From NCBI GenBank assembly GCA_003158855.1, contig PMLJ01000014.1, positions 108,158 to 172,157 of the forward strand: a stretch of 64,000 nucleotides of DNA. Direction: 5' to 3'. A program made the translations under genes and the position numbers. Below the pieces are notes generated by a model. That model saw only the letters and a list, made by a program, of their open reading frames with translations. It had not been told where the DNA came from and ran no database searches. Numbering within the stretch: the first letter of the stretch is position 1; every line of letters starts with the position of its first letter. Below, piece after piece: positions 8,629 through 21,369 of the stretch. Origin of the DNA: Acidimicrobiaceae bacterium (GTDB lineage Bacteria > Actinomycetota > Acidimicrobiia > Acidimicrobiales > RAAP-2).

Positions 8629-9394
8629 AGCTGTCCACCTTTCCAAGGTCCAGGCCCAATGACACGTCCAGCCACTCGATTTCGAGGTCGCCAAACGTCG
8701 AGCCCTGTCCCAGGTCGATGTGGCCGAGCTTGCAAAGCTCCAGCAGGGCGAGGAAGTGCACGATGATCTCGATGCGGCTGCCGAGGCCCTGGGTGAGGCT
8801 TCGAAAGGAGAGGCGTCCCATCGTGGGGAGGCGCTGGGAGAGGGAGACCACGGTTTCGGCGACGGTGACTGCGTCGACGGTGACGTGGTTGAGGCGCACG
8901 ACCGGTACGGGCTTCTCCTCGATTCCCCTCAGATAGGCACCGGCGAGCTGGGCCGTCGTCACGCCGGCCAACAGGTCCGGGGGACGTACGACGAAGCCGT
9001 CGTCGATCCCTCGAAGCCGGGGAAAGGCCCGACTCGCCCGTTCGAATAGCGAGACGAACGCATCCGAAAGCGCGGCGTACGTTCGCAGCTCCAGAAGCCG
9101 GGCGAGCAGGACGTCTCGCTCCTCCCAGCCCACGAACTCCTCGTCGGGCTCAGTGCTGTCGCGCCCGGGCAGGAGACGATGGCTCTTCATCTCCAGGAGG
9201 ATCGCGGCGACAAGCAGAAACTCCGACAGCTCCTCGACCTCGATTCGAGGCGCCTCGCTGCGAAGCGCGGCGACGAATTCGTCGACTATCGGCGCCAGCG
9301 GGATGTCGAGGATGTCGACGTCGTGACTGCTGATCAGCTGGAGCAGCAGTTCTACCGGGCCGCTGAAGGACGGCGTCGTCACGACGAAGGTCAC
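8618..9394 (-). CDS. scpA: Segregation and condensation protein A
   Basis: The kleisin subunit of the SMC complex. The N-terminus FSGPVELLLQLISSHDVDILDIPLAPIVDEF matches the ScpA signature F.GPLdlLL.LI....idI.dipl. LLVAAILLEMKSHRLLPG follows near residue 65, then a linker and the C-terminal wing (IIVHFLALLELCKLG). The start is GTG 9392-9394. It is the first gene of the leftward operon and is divergent from trpS with about 56 bases between, so that gap must hold both promoters. Confidence 0.95.
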   Translation of the reverse strand: MTFVVTTPSFSGPVELLLQLISSHDVDILDIPLAPIVDEFVAALRSEAPRIEVEELSEFLLVAAILLEMKSHRLLPGRDSTEPDEEFVGWEERDVLLARLLELRTYAALSDAFVSLFERASRAFPRLRGIDDGFVVRPPDLLAGVTTAQLAGAYLRGIEEKPVPVVRLNHVTVDAVTVAETVVSLSQRLPTMGRLSFRSLTQGLGSRIEIIVHFLALLELCKLGHIDLGQGSTFGDLEIEWLDVSLGLDLGKVDSYEG

Positions 9395-9438
9395 GGGGCA
9401 ACTCTACTGGCTGTCCTAACGCTCCAATACCCTTCCCC

Positions 9439-9444
9439 TACGAT
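9439..9444 (+). promoter_or_regulatory. -10 box of a leaderless trpS transcript
   Basis: TACGAT ends six bases before the trpS ATG at 9451. This TANNNT-N6-ATG geometry recurs across the window and predicts that the mRNA begins at or near the start codon. There is no Shine-Dalgarno sequence in the gap. The -35 region is weak, as is common in actinobacteria. Confidence 0.55.
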
Positions 9445-9450
9445 GTGTCA

Positions 9451-10419
9451 ATGCGAATCCTTTCCGGAATCCAGCCCTCGGGCACAATGCACATCGGCAA
9501 CTTCCTGGGCGCCGTCAAGCACTGGGTGGATTCGCAGAGCCCCGAGGCCTACTACTGCGTGGTCGATCTGCACGCCTTGACCCTCGAAATCGAACCCTCG
9601 GTCCTTCGCGAGCAGACGGCGGACTGCGTGGCGTCCTTGCTCGCCGCCGGGCTCGACCCGGAGATCTGCACCCTCTTCATCCAGAGCCACGTTCCCTACC
9701 ACGCACGACTGAGTTGGCTCCTGGAGTGCGTGGCCTCGTACGGCGAATTGAGCCGGATGACCCAGTTCAAGGAGAAGGCCGAGCGCCAGGAGGGCTACCG
9801 GGTCGGGCTGCTCACCTACCCGGTCCTGATGGCGGCGGACATCTTGCTCTACAACGCTCAGCAGGTCCCCGTTGGTGACGACCAACGCCAGCACCTCGAG
9901 CTGACACGCAACATAGCCGAGCGGTTCAATAACCGCTACGGCGAGGTCTTCACGATCCCCGAGGCCATCCAGCCCAACGCCGCATCAAGAGTCATGGATC
10001 TGCAGGAGCCCACTAGGAAGATGTCGAAGTCGATTTCGAGCCCGCTCGGATCGGTCTACCTCTTGGACGAGCCCTCCGAAATCGAGAAGAAGATCAAGAA
10101 GGCCGTCACCGACACCGAGAACGAGGTCCGCTTCGACTGGGAGACCAAGCCCGGCATCTCAAACCTGCTCGAGATCTACTCTAGTTTCGAAGGTTCGTCG
10201 CCCGAGGCGATCGCGAGCCGCTACACGCGTTACGGCGACCTCAAGAGCGACCTCGCATTGCTCGTCATCGAGTCACTCGCACCGATCGCCGAGCGCTATC
10301 GCGAACTTCGAAACGACCCAGTGGCCCTCGAGGCAGTGATACTTCGTGGCGACGAAAAAGCGGCCGAGATCGCGGGTCCGGTCTATCGACTGGCGTCCGC
10401 TGCGATGGGTCTCATCTAA
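9451..10419 (+). CDS. trpS: Tryptophanyl-tRNA synthetase
   Basis: A class I aminoacyl-tRNA synthetase that charges tRNA-Trp. The HIGH-type motif is TMHIGN at residues 12-17 within ILSGIQPSGTMHIGN, and the KMSKS loop is RKMSKSISS near residue 190. Family blocks YPVLMAADILLYNAQQVPVGDDQRQHLEL and RFNNRYGE are intact. Length 322 is standard. ATG 9451 is preferred over a GTG six bases earlier because of the upstream -10 box. Its last four bases overlap the convergent M50 protease gene. Confidence 0.97.
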   Translation: MRILSGIQPSGTMHIGNFLGAVKHWVDSQSPEAYYCVVDLHALTLEIEPSVLREQTADCVASLLAAGLDPEICTLFIQSHVPYHARLSWLLECVASYGELSRMTQFKEKAERQEGYRVGLLTYPVLMAADILLYNAQQVPVGDDQRQHLELTRNIAERFNNRYGEVFTIPEAIQPNAASRVMDLQEPTRKMSKSISSPLGSVYLLDEPSEIEKKIKKAVTDTENEVRFDWETKPGISNLLEIYSSFEGSSPEAIASRYTRYGDLKSDLALLVIESLAPIAERYRELRNDPVALEAVILRGDEKAAEIAGPVYRLASAAMGLI

Positions 10420-11039
10420 CGAAGACGGAGCAAGCTAAACCACCAGTTGGAAATGCTGTTGAGTTCGTTGTAACCGAAATGGAAGATGACTGCGTTCAGT
10501 AGGAACAGCACCATGACGATGGGCAGTGCCCGAGCACGCAACTGGTAGTACCCCGCGAGTTTGCGTCGAGGGACGAAACGCTCAATGATCGCCGAGCCAT
10601 CGAGCGGTGGAATCGGGATCAGGTTGAAGATCGCGAGGAACAGGTTGATGATGCCAAAATCAACTCCGAATTGAGTGAGTCCTTGGCTGTGCAGCACGTT
10701 CCACGCGAACTCGGTGATGCCAATCGCAACGGCCGACAGCACAATGTTCACGAACGGTCCCGCCAGTGAGACGTAGAGCGATTGGGACCTTGGATTTCTC
10801 AATCGAGAGACGTTCACCGGCACCGGCTTGGCGTAGCCAATGGGTGGCAGTCCGGAGAACACGAGGACCGCCGGCAGGATGATCGTGCCGAAAAGGTCAA
10901 TATGGGCAATCGGATTCAGCGTCAGCCGACCATTCTCCTTCGCAGTGGGGTCGCCGTAGTGGTAGGCCACGTAGCCGTGACTGACCTCGTGAAGGACGAT
11001 CGACGGGATAATGGCCAAGAAATAGTAAAAGTAATACAC
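10416..11039 (-). CDS. Site-2 protease (M50) family membrane metalloprotease
   Basis: A multi-pass membrane protein with the zinc-binding HEXXH motif HEVSH in the first helix (IIPSIVLHEVSHGYVAYHYGDPTA) and the second M50 motif NLIPIPPLDGS near residue 150, whose aspartate is the third zinc ligand. It resembles the short bacterial family without a PDZ domain (about 200-220 residues). I start at GTG 11037-11039, preceded by GAAGAGAG; an ATG at 11090 would add 17 polar residues and overlap xerD by 38 bases. Substrate unknown. It lies 13 bases downstream of xerD and is probably cotranscribed. Confidence 0.86.
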   Translation of the reverse strand: MYYFYYFLAIIPSIVLHEVSHGYVAYHYGDPTAKENGRLTLNPIAHIDLFGTIILPAVLVFSGLPPIGYAKPVPVNVSRLRNPRSQSLYVSLAGPFVNIVLSAVAIGITEFAWNVLHSQGLTQFGVDFGIINLFLAIFNLIPIPPLDGSAIIERFVPRRKLAGYYQLRARALPIVMVLFLLNAVIFHFGYNELNSISNWWFSLLRLR

Positions 11040-11944
11040 GCTGCTCTCTTCGCTACTCGTGGGCGCGCGGGTGCGCGTTGTGGTACTCACGTTTCAACGA
11101 GGTTACCGATACCGCCGTATAGAGCTGGGTGGTGGAGATCGAAGCGTGGCCCAAGAGCTCTTGGACCACTCTAATGTCGGCGCCGTGGGCCAACATGTGG
11201 GTGGCGCAACTGTGGCGGAATACGTGCGCACTGATCTTCGAACGATCAATGCCCGCGGCCAGGGCCCGCTTGTTGATGATGAGGTCGACCCCTTGACGGG
11301 TGAGCGCACCGCCGCGAGCGTTGAGGAACAACCTGGATGACCTCTTCGATTCGGGGAACCCGCTTCGCGCACCCGGCGCGAGAAAGTCCACCAGGGACTT
11401 TCGCAGCGTCGCGCCCATCGGCACGAGCCGTTGTTTGGAACCCTTGCCCGTGAGCAAGATCAGCTCCTCGTCGAAGTCAAGATCCTCGAGATTGATGCCG
11501 ACAACCTCAGAGACCCGCGCGCCCGTGCCGTATAGAAGCTCGAGCAGGGCCTTGTCACGCAGGTCCGGCGGCGTTTCGCCGATGAGCGAGTCAAGTAACG
11601 CGGTCATTCGCTCCTCGGCAAGCGGCTTGGGAAGGGTTCGTCCGCGCCTCGAGCCCCTGACGCGCGCCGTCGGGTCGCTTCCGAGTTGTCCCTCGTCGAC
11701 CATGAAGCCGAACCATCCGTGAATCGACGACATCGCCCGGGCAATGGAACTGTCCGCGTGATCTCCGTGGCGCAGCAGCGTGAAGTACCTCTCGAAGTCC
11801 GCGTCGGACAACGAAGCCACCGTCAATGCCTCGACTTCGAGCCACGTGCAGAATGCTTGGATGTCCCGCCGATACGCCTCGATGGTCGCGAGGCTGCGGC
11901 CCTTCTCAATCGTGAGCCACTGAAGGTACTCAGCGGCGGGCGAT

Positions 11945-15782
<3,838 letters not shown>

Positions 15783-15790
<8 letters not shown>

Positions 15791-16592
15791 GTCCCTCTCG
15801 CAGGCTTTCGCGAAGACGAAACCCCAGGTCGAAACTGCGGGTGGCGACCACGCGCACGGGCAGCGGACTCTTTCGAACCTCGATGGCCTCGCCCGGCGCC
15901 AGCGAGCCAATCGTGTGCCCGTCCGCGACGATGATCGCTGGCTTGTCGTCGGCGACCAGGCGCACTATCTTCTCGCCGTCGACCACTATCGAGCGATCGA
16001 TGGTGAAGTGGGGCGCGATGGGTGTTATCACCATCACCTGCAGGGTGGTGTCGACAACGGGGCCGCCCGCGGAGAAGTTATAGCCCGTGCTCCCGGTGGG
16101 CGTCGCCACCATGACTCCGTCGGCCGAGTAGGTGAGGAACTCGTCTTCGGCGACGTAGGTCTTGACCCGAACCATGTGCCCGGCGTGGGCTCGTTCGACG
16201 ACCACCTCGTTGAGGGCGAACTCGTGCCAGGAGCCGCCCGCCATGGAGATGCTCAACGCCAGCCGCTCGACGACGTTGTTGTGCTCAAGCGCGTCATTGA
16301 CGCTTTCGACGATCTCGGTTGACGGGACGTTGAGGAGGAAGCCCAGTCTTCCGAGGTTCACCGCGAGAACCCGGGCTCCGTGCTCGTGGGCCAAGCGGGC
16401 CGACTGCAGGAAGGTTCCGTCGCCGCCGAGGCTGACCACGAGCGTCTCGCTATCCAACTCCGGTGTTTCGTCGGAGTTGAGCAAGTGGATCTTTGATGAG
16501 ATGCCCTCCGCCCGCAGACCTTCCACGGCCTGGCGGGCGACGTCCAACGCGTCGCTTCGGTTGCTGAAAGCCGTCAGGAGTAACTGGGACAC
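15783..16592 (-). CDS. nadK: NAD kinase
   Basis: ATP-dependent kinase making NADP. The catalytic GGDGT motif is SLGGDGTFLQSARL near residue 55, followed by VLAVNLGRLGFL and the NE/D motif LNEVVVER. PTGSTGYNFSAGGPVV near residue 165 is the conserved substrate loop. The start is GTG 16590-16592. Length 269 is normal. In many actinobacteria tlyA lies directly upstream; here that place is taken by a short gap and a methyltransferase. Confidence 0.95.
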
Positions 16593-16747
16593 GTTTGACC
16601 TCGTGGCTCAATGGTAGTAACAAAGGTCGCTTCGACCTCTGCAAGGCGCGAGCGGAGCCAACGCTGCGCCGCTTTGGAGTTGGGCTCAGGTCTTGGCTCC
16701 CGAGCCGGGCCCCTTCGATTGGAGCGGCCTCCTCCCTCCAACGGGAC

Positions 16748-17545
16748 TCAACGAGCCCTTCGGCCCCACGCCGAGATCATCGGCGATGTCGCAAGGTCCA
16801 AGCGATGAGCATTGACATTGGCGAGATGGCGCTCGATCTCTTCTCCGCTCGCTAGCCCGCGCTCGACGAGCGGCTGGCGAATTTGCTCAACGGTGGCCCT
16901 CTCCAACTCGTCGCATGCCGCTCCGCCCATCGGGAAGTACGCGTCGGACTCCACGTCGACGAGCCCCGCTTCGCGGAGCATTCTCGGAGTTCGCCTTCCA
17001 AAACTGAGATCGGCGCCCCGCTCACTCAGAAGCCGTCGAAATCCCATCTTCAGCGTGTTGGCCAGATGCTGATCGTCGCCCCAGTCGTCGGGGCACACCA
17101 AGGGCTGGAGTTCGGGATCGGCTTCTTCGAGGAGCAGCCACCCTCTCGGTTTCAACGACTCGATCAACGAAGCAATGACCCGGTCGCGCTCGGGGAGGTG
17201 AACCAGCACCAGTCGGGCGTGAATCAGGTCAAACGCGCCGTCGGGCGCGGGTTCGGCAGAGACATCGTGTCGAAGAATCTCGTAGCTCCTGCTCGAATCA
17301 AGTTCCAACCACGAAGTGTCGATGTCCGAGGCGACCACGCGGCCCTGCGCACCTACCCGTCGGGCGAGCCAGCGCGGCACGCTCGTGCCTCCGGCGCCGA
17401 CCTCCCAGACGCGCCAACCTCGAGCGACGCCCAGATGATCGAAGTGGCGATACGTGGTCGGATCGAAGAGGGCGGAGAGCGCCTCCAGCCGCCGACCGGC
17501 TTCCACGTGCTGGTTGTCGAGGAGGTAACCGCCGTCTTCGCTCAC
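16748..17545 (-). CDS. Class I SAM-dependent methyltransferase
   Basis: A Rossmann methyltransferase of about 265 residues. Motif I is VWEVGAGGTSVPRWLARRVG, the motif II acidic residue is in VVASDIDTSWL, and DGAFDLIHARLVLVHLPERDRV carries motif IV. It resembles the methyltransferases that start near GGYLLDN. GTG 17543-17545 is preferred because TACAAT at 17552-17557 lies six bases upstream. However, the same frame stays open further upstream into a DUF1543-like region (see next entry), so a fusion protein cannot be excluded. Substrate unknown. Confidence 0.78.
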   Translation of the reverse strand: MSEDGGYLLDNQHVEAGRRLEALSALFDPTTYRHFDHLGVARGWRVWEVGAGGTSVPRWLARRVGAQGRVVASDIDTSWLELDSSRSYEILRHDVSAEPAPDGAFDLIHARLVLVHLPERDRVIASLIESLKPRGWLLLEEADPELQPLVCPDDWGDDQHLANTLKMGFRRLLSERGADLSFGRRTPRMLREAGLVDVESDAYFPMGGAACDELERATVEQIRQPLVERGLASGEEIERHLANVNAHRLDLATSPMISAWGRRAR

Positions 17546-17917
17546 GACACGATTGTAGGTTTCCCAGACCGTCGCCCGGGCGGGCGCCAATTGCCACGAG
17601 ACTTCTGCTCTGGCGATCAACCAGTCCTCGAGGACCTCGTCACCCGGCTCGTAGGTCGCGTCGACATCGGAGGAGTCTTCCTGGTTGGTGGGAACCAGTT
17701 GAATCGAATATCCGTCGACGAGGCTGACGACCATGACGGCGTCGACGTGCCCTCGCGACGCGCCGCTCCACTTCGCTCGCGCAGCCCTTCGGGCCTCCTT
17801 CTAATTCGAGGCGACCACCACCACGACCTCGTGATCCTCGCTCAGTCGTCCCGGCGCCGGATCGCCACCCGGGTACACGACGTACAAGAGGTTCTCGCTC
17901 GAGGGCTCGGTGTTCAC
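17546..17917 (-). pseudogene. DUF1543-like gene with in-frame amber codon, open into the methyltransferase
   Basis: From GTG 17915-17917 the frame reads 38 codons (LLYVVYPGGDPAPGRLSEDH, then EVVVVVASN), hits TAG at 17801-17803, and then continues in the same frame with KEARRAARAKW, GHVDAVMVVSLVDGYSIQLV and on into the methyltransferase. The two halves together match the DUF1543 pattern (L.vVYlGG..., H.V.fVV, ...R..WfG, H.D....v..VDGY.v.L). So one nonsense codon splits an otherwise intact domain, and no stop separates it from the methyltransferase. Either a recent nonsense mutation, a read error, or readthrough. TAGCAT lies eight bases before the GTG. Confidence 0.6.
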
Positions 17918-18065
17918 GAGCAGTGATGCTACCCAAGACAACGAGCCCGAGCGCCCGACTTTCCGTGCGCCACGGCCCATGACGGGTCAATCAGTCTGAC
18001 GTACCCGGACTCGCGCTCAGGGCCGACACGTCGGTGTCCGGACTCCAGGCTCGGCGGCGATGAAC

Positions 18066-18941
18066 TCAGCAGCTTTGGAAGTGCGTGACCTGCAGCCCCA
18101 CTAGTTGCTTCCAGAACATCGGCGGACGGTCGTGGCCCATGCCTTCAATCAGGACGAATCGTGCGTTCGGGATGACCTCGGCCGTTCGCTCCCCACCACT
18201 CGGCGACACCAGCGTGTCGGCACTGCCGTGAATGACCAAGGTCGGAATCTCCATCGATCGAAGCGCCTCGGTGCGGCTGCCCGAAAGGCGGATGGCCTTC
18301 AACTGGCGGGCGAAGCCGGCAGGCTCGGAAGTCCTTTCAAAGGCCCTCACCGCCGCTGACCTCACCGCATTGGAATCGAAACCGTTGGGGCTCCCCCACG
18401 TCCGACCGGCCTGCAGCTGCGTGGCTAAGAAGCCCTCCAAGTCCGAAGGCACAATGGACAAGAGCAGATGCTGCGCCTCGGGCGTTGACTGACCAACGTC
18501 GGGGTCGCCGGTCGTCGACATGATTGAGGTGAGGCTATAGAGGCGCTGCGGATGATCGATGGCCATCACTTGCGCGATCATTCCCCCCATCGAGGCTCCC
18601 GACACGTGCGCGCGCTCGACGCCGAGTTCGTCCAGAACGCTGAGCCCGTCGTTCGCCATGTCCGAAAGCGTGTAGGGCGAATTCGACGGGTTCGCCTGCG
18701 GCGCCGCGCCAGAACCCGCGGCGCCGTTCAACGCCGTCCCGTCGCACCTAGAGGACAGCCCCACGTCACGGTTGTCGAAACGAATGACGAAGAATCCGTT
18801 CGACGCGATCATGTCGCAGTACTCCTCCTCGTAGCCAATGCACTGGCTCCCGAGCCCGCTCACGAGCAGCACCGCCGGGTCCGACGCGCGGCCAAAGGTG
18901 TCGAAGTAGATACTGAGATCACCGCTCATGGCGAAAGCCAT
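18066..18941 (-). CDS. Alpha/beta hydrolase
   Basis: An esterase/hydrolase of about 291 residues. The oxyanion strand is VLLVSGLGSQCIGYEE, the nucleophile elbow is SGASMGGMIAQ (Ser in GXSXG), an acid candidate lies in VIHGSADTLVSP, and the catalytic histidine is in LIEGMGHDRPP. RFDNRDVGLSSR is typical of aclacinomycin-methylesterase-like hydrolases. GAGGA precedes ATG 18939-18941. No signal peptide. It lies downstream of the monooxygenase on the same strand and may act on its ester product; that link is inference. Confidence 0.88.
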   Translation of the reverse strand: MAFAMSGDLSIYFDTFGRASDPAVLLVSGLGSQCIGYEEEYCDMIASNGFFVIRFDNRDVGLSSRCDGTALNGAAGSGAAPQANPSNSPYTLSDMANDGLSVLDELGVERAHVSGASMGGMIAQVMAIDHPQRLYSLTSIMSTTGDPDVGQSTPEAQHLLLSIVPSDLEGFLATQLQAGRTWGSPNGFDSNAVRSAAVRAFERTSEPAGFARQLKAIRLSGSRTEALRSMEIPTLVIHGSADTLVSPSGGERTAEVIPNARFVLIEGMGHDRPPMFWKQLVGLQVTHFQSC

Positions 18942-19049
18942 TGAATCCTCGGTTCCGTTGAGTGACTGCGAAGGTAACACAGCCGGGGTCGACCATGAGG
19001 GGCTCCCGGCACGCTCCCAGGCGCGACGGGTCGCGTCGATGGAGGACCG

Positions 19050-20552
19050 TCATGTGTACCTCAGGGTGCCGTCATCGAGATCCGCAGCCGGCAAGGCCTG
19101 CTTCTCCAACTGGTAGTTGGGAGAGTGACGCCAGGGATCCTTGTCGCCCTGCTTCGGCAGCACGTCCAGGCTACGTTGCAGGTAGCCCGGATTGAAGTCC
19201 TCGGGGTCGATCCACGGAAGAAGGGTCATCCGCTCGTCTTCTTCGCGCAAGCTCGGCGTTACCACGGATGCGCCGAGCTCGTCCATATGCTTGAGAAGCC
19301 GGCACACAAAGTCGCCGATGATGTCGACGCGCAGGGTCCAGCTCGCCCGGAAGTAGCCAAAGACCTCCACGAGGTTGGGGACGCCCGTGAACATGAGTCC
19401 TCGGTAGGTGACGGTGCTCGCGTAGTCGAGGGGCTTTTCGTCCACGCTGAACTCGATGTCGCCGAGAACATTCATGTCAAAGCCCGTCGCCGTGATGATG
19501 ATGTCGGCTTCGAGCGTCGCGCCGGACTGCAACACGATCCCGGTCTCGGTGAAGGAATCGATCTCGTCGGTGACGACCGAGGCTTTGCCGCTCTTGATCC
19601 CGTGAAAGAGGTCTCCATCGGGCACGAAGGCAATCCGTTGCTGCCAGGGTCGATACTTGGGGTTGAAGTGCTTGTCGATGTCGAAGTCGTCCCCGAGGAT
19701 CTCTCGAATGGGCTTCAGCAACTCCTCGCGCGCGAACTCCGGGTAGTCGAGGGCCACCTGGTTCAGCATCCCGAGGTCCGCGATGAGTTTGCGCCGTACG
19801 ATCTCGTGGATCCACTCCTCGGAGATCTCGAGCTCGCGCAGCATGTCGGCGACTTCGTTCACGTTTTGCCCGATGATGAAGAACGTCGGCGAGCGCTGGA
19901 GCATCGTGATGTGCGCGCAGTCCGGCGCCATCGCGGGAATGAGCGTCGCCGCCGTGGCGCCCGAACCGATGACGACGACGTTCTTGTCCTTGTAGTCAAG
20001 GTCGTCGGGCCAGGTCTGGGGGTGAACTATTCGTCCCTTGAACTTGTCCATGTCGGTCCACTCAGGTGTGTGGCCCGCCGAGTGGCGGTAGTAGCCCTGG
20101 CACATCCAAAGGAAGTTCGCGCTGAAGTGGAGCCGCTCCCCGGTGTCCACACGCGTCGCCTCGATCTTCCATCGCTTCTCGCCACCGGACCACCGGGCCG
20201 CGGTAATGGTGTGCTGATAGCGGATGTACTGGGTGAGGTGATCGTCGTCGATCACCTCACCCAGGTAGCTCATGATCTCGTCCTTGACGGCGATGGGGGC
20301 GCCCGTCCATGGCTTGAACCGGTAGCCGTACGTGTAGAGATCGCTGTCCGATCTGGCCCCGGGATACTTGTGCGTGAGCCAAGTTCCGCCGAATCCGGCG
20401 TGGGTCTCGAGGATCACGAATCGCCTTTCGGGGCACTGTTCAAGCAGATGGTGGGCGGCTCCGATGCCGGAGATCCCGGCTCCAACTACCAGCACATCGA
20501 AGTGCTCGACTGAGTGGTCTACCGGTGCCTCTCGGATCGCTGTCTCGCTCAT
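19050..20552 (-). CDS. Flavin-containing Baeyer-Villiger-type monooxygenase
   Basis: FAD-binding GXGXXG is VVGAGISGIGAAHHL near residue 20, and the NADPH-binding one is VVIGSGATAATLIPAM near residue 175. The Baeyer-Villiger fingerprint FXGXXXHXXXWP is present as FKGRIVHPQTWP. GGTWLTHKYPGARSDSDLY is also typical. The enzyme would insert oxygen next to a ketone, making an ester or lactone. GAGGGGAG lies before a double ATG; I use 20550-20552. Length 500. Next to an alpha/beta hydrolase, it suggests a ketone or steroid-like degradation module. Some relatives are N- or S-oxygenases. Confidence 0.88.
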   Translation of the reverse strand: MSETAIREAPVDHSVEHFDVLVVGAGISGIGAAHHLLEQCPERRFVILETHAGFGGTWLTHKYPGARSDSDLYTYGYRFKPWTGAPIAVKDEIMSYLGEVIDDDHLTQYIRYQHTITAARWSGGEKRWKIEATRVDTGERLHFSANFLWMCQGYYRHSAGHTPEWTDMDKFKGRIVHPQTWPDDLDYKDKNVVVIGSGATAATLIPAMAPDCAHITMLQRSPTFFIIGQNVNEVADMLRELEISEEWIHEIVRRKLIADLGMLNQVALDYPEFAREELLKPIREILGDDFDIDKHFNPKYRPWQQRIAFVPDGDLFHGIKSGKASVVTDEIDSFTETGIVLQSGATLEADIIITATGFDMNVLGDIEFSVDEKPLDYASTVTYRGLMFTGVPNLVEVFGYFRASWTLRVDIIGDFVCRLLKHMDELGASVVTPSLREEDERMTLLPWIDPEDFNPGYLQRSLDVLPKQGDKDPWRHSPNYQLEKQALPAADLDDGTLRYT

Positions 20553-20798
20553 CATCCGCTCCCCTCGGTGAACCATCGGAAAGGCCGATCCCCTGGCGCG
20601 CGCAAAGGCCGTACTCTCTGGTTGCCAAAGAGTAAGCGTAGAACAGGTCCGGCCACCGAGTCTGGGTACCCGTCCGAAGCCTTACGGATCCCAGCGCACG
20701 TCTGCGACGGCGTCGCAAGGAGGGTGACCAAACCCTAAGGTGCAGTCATTGGCGCCGCTGCGTGCGCGAGCGAGCGACGATGAAAGAAGGTTCAGGCC

Positions 20799-21248
20799 AT
20801 GACCGACCAGGAGTCCTCGGACGCAGAAGCCATGAATTCGATCAATGATTGGAACGCCAAGGTAGTCGAGGAATTTCGCGCCAACCTCGGTGTCGTGGGC
20901 GGCGCGTTCGAAGGAGCTCCCGTGCTGCTGCTGCACACCAAGGGCGCGAAGTCCGGACGCGAACGAGTGAACCCCATGATGTACCTCGACGAAGGAGGGC
21001 GAATCTACGTCTTCGCATCGAAGGCTGGTGCCGACACCAATCCCGACTGGTTCCACAACCTCGTAGCGAATCCGACGGTCACCTTCGAGATCGGCTCGGA
21101 CACCTTGCTCGCCAACGCCGTGCCCGTGGTCGGTGCTGAGCGGGATCGGATCTACGGCGTGCAGGCCGGCCGCTTCCCCGGCTTTGACGAATACCAGGCG
21201 AAGACCTCGCGAGTCATTCCGGTGGTGGAGCTCGTCCGATCCCCGTAG
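20799..21248 (+). CDS. Deazaflavin (F420)-dependent nitroreductase family protein
   Basis: A 149-residue split-barrel protein of the mycobacterial Ddn type. The core reads VLLLHTKGAKSGRERVNPMMY, then IYVFASKAGADTNPDWFHNLVANPTVTFEIG and a C-terminal RVIPVVEL. These match the F420H2-binding deazaflavin oxidoreductases common in actinobacteria. GAAGG precedes ATG 20799. It is divergent from the monooxygenase gene, with about 245 bases between. Substrate unknown. Confidence 0.9.
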   Translation: MTDQESSDAEAMNSINDWNAKVVEEFRANLGVVGGAFEGAPVLLLHTKGAKSGRERVNPMMYLDEGGRIYVFASKAGADTNPDWFHNLVANPTVTFEIGSDTLLANAVPVVGAERDRIYGVQAGRFPGFDEYQAKTSRVIPVVELVRSP

Positions 21249-21369
21249 GCGAAGACGCGAGGGCGGCGTCACGCGGCGCCGGAGCGAAAGGCGAGGCAAT
21301 GCTCGCGCGCACTGGTGATCACGCGGTGCGAGAATTAAGGTGCGGGCGAGAGCACTCTTGGGGGTGAAG

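Noticed and set aside
7408-8766. 452-codon plus-strand frame
   Set aside because: Runs antisense over rluB and scpB, which are clear on the other strand.
16593-16747. tRNA-like text near GGCTCAATGGTAG
   Set aside because: Resembles a D arm but no acceptor, anticodon or T arm can be folded.
19125-20513. 462-codon plus-strand frame
   Set aside because: Antisense to the Baeyer-Villiger monooxygenase, whose motifs are unmistakable.
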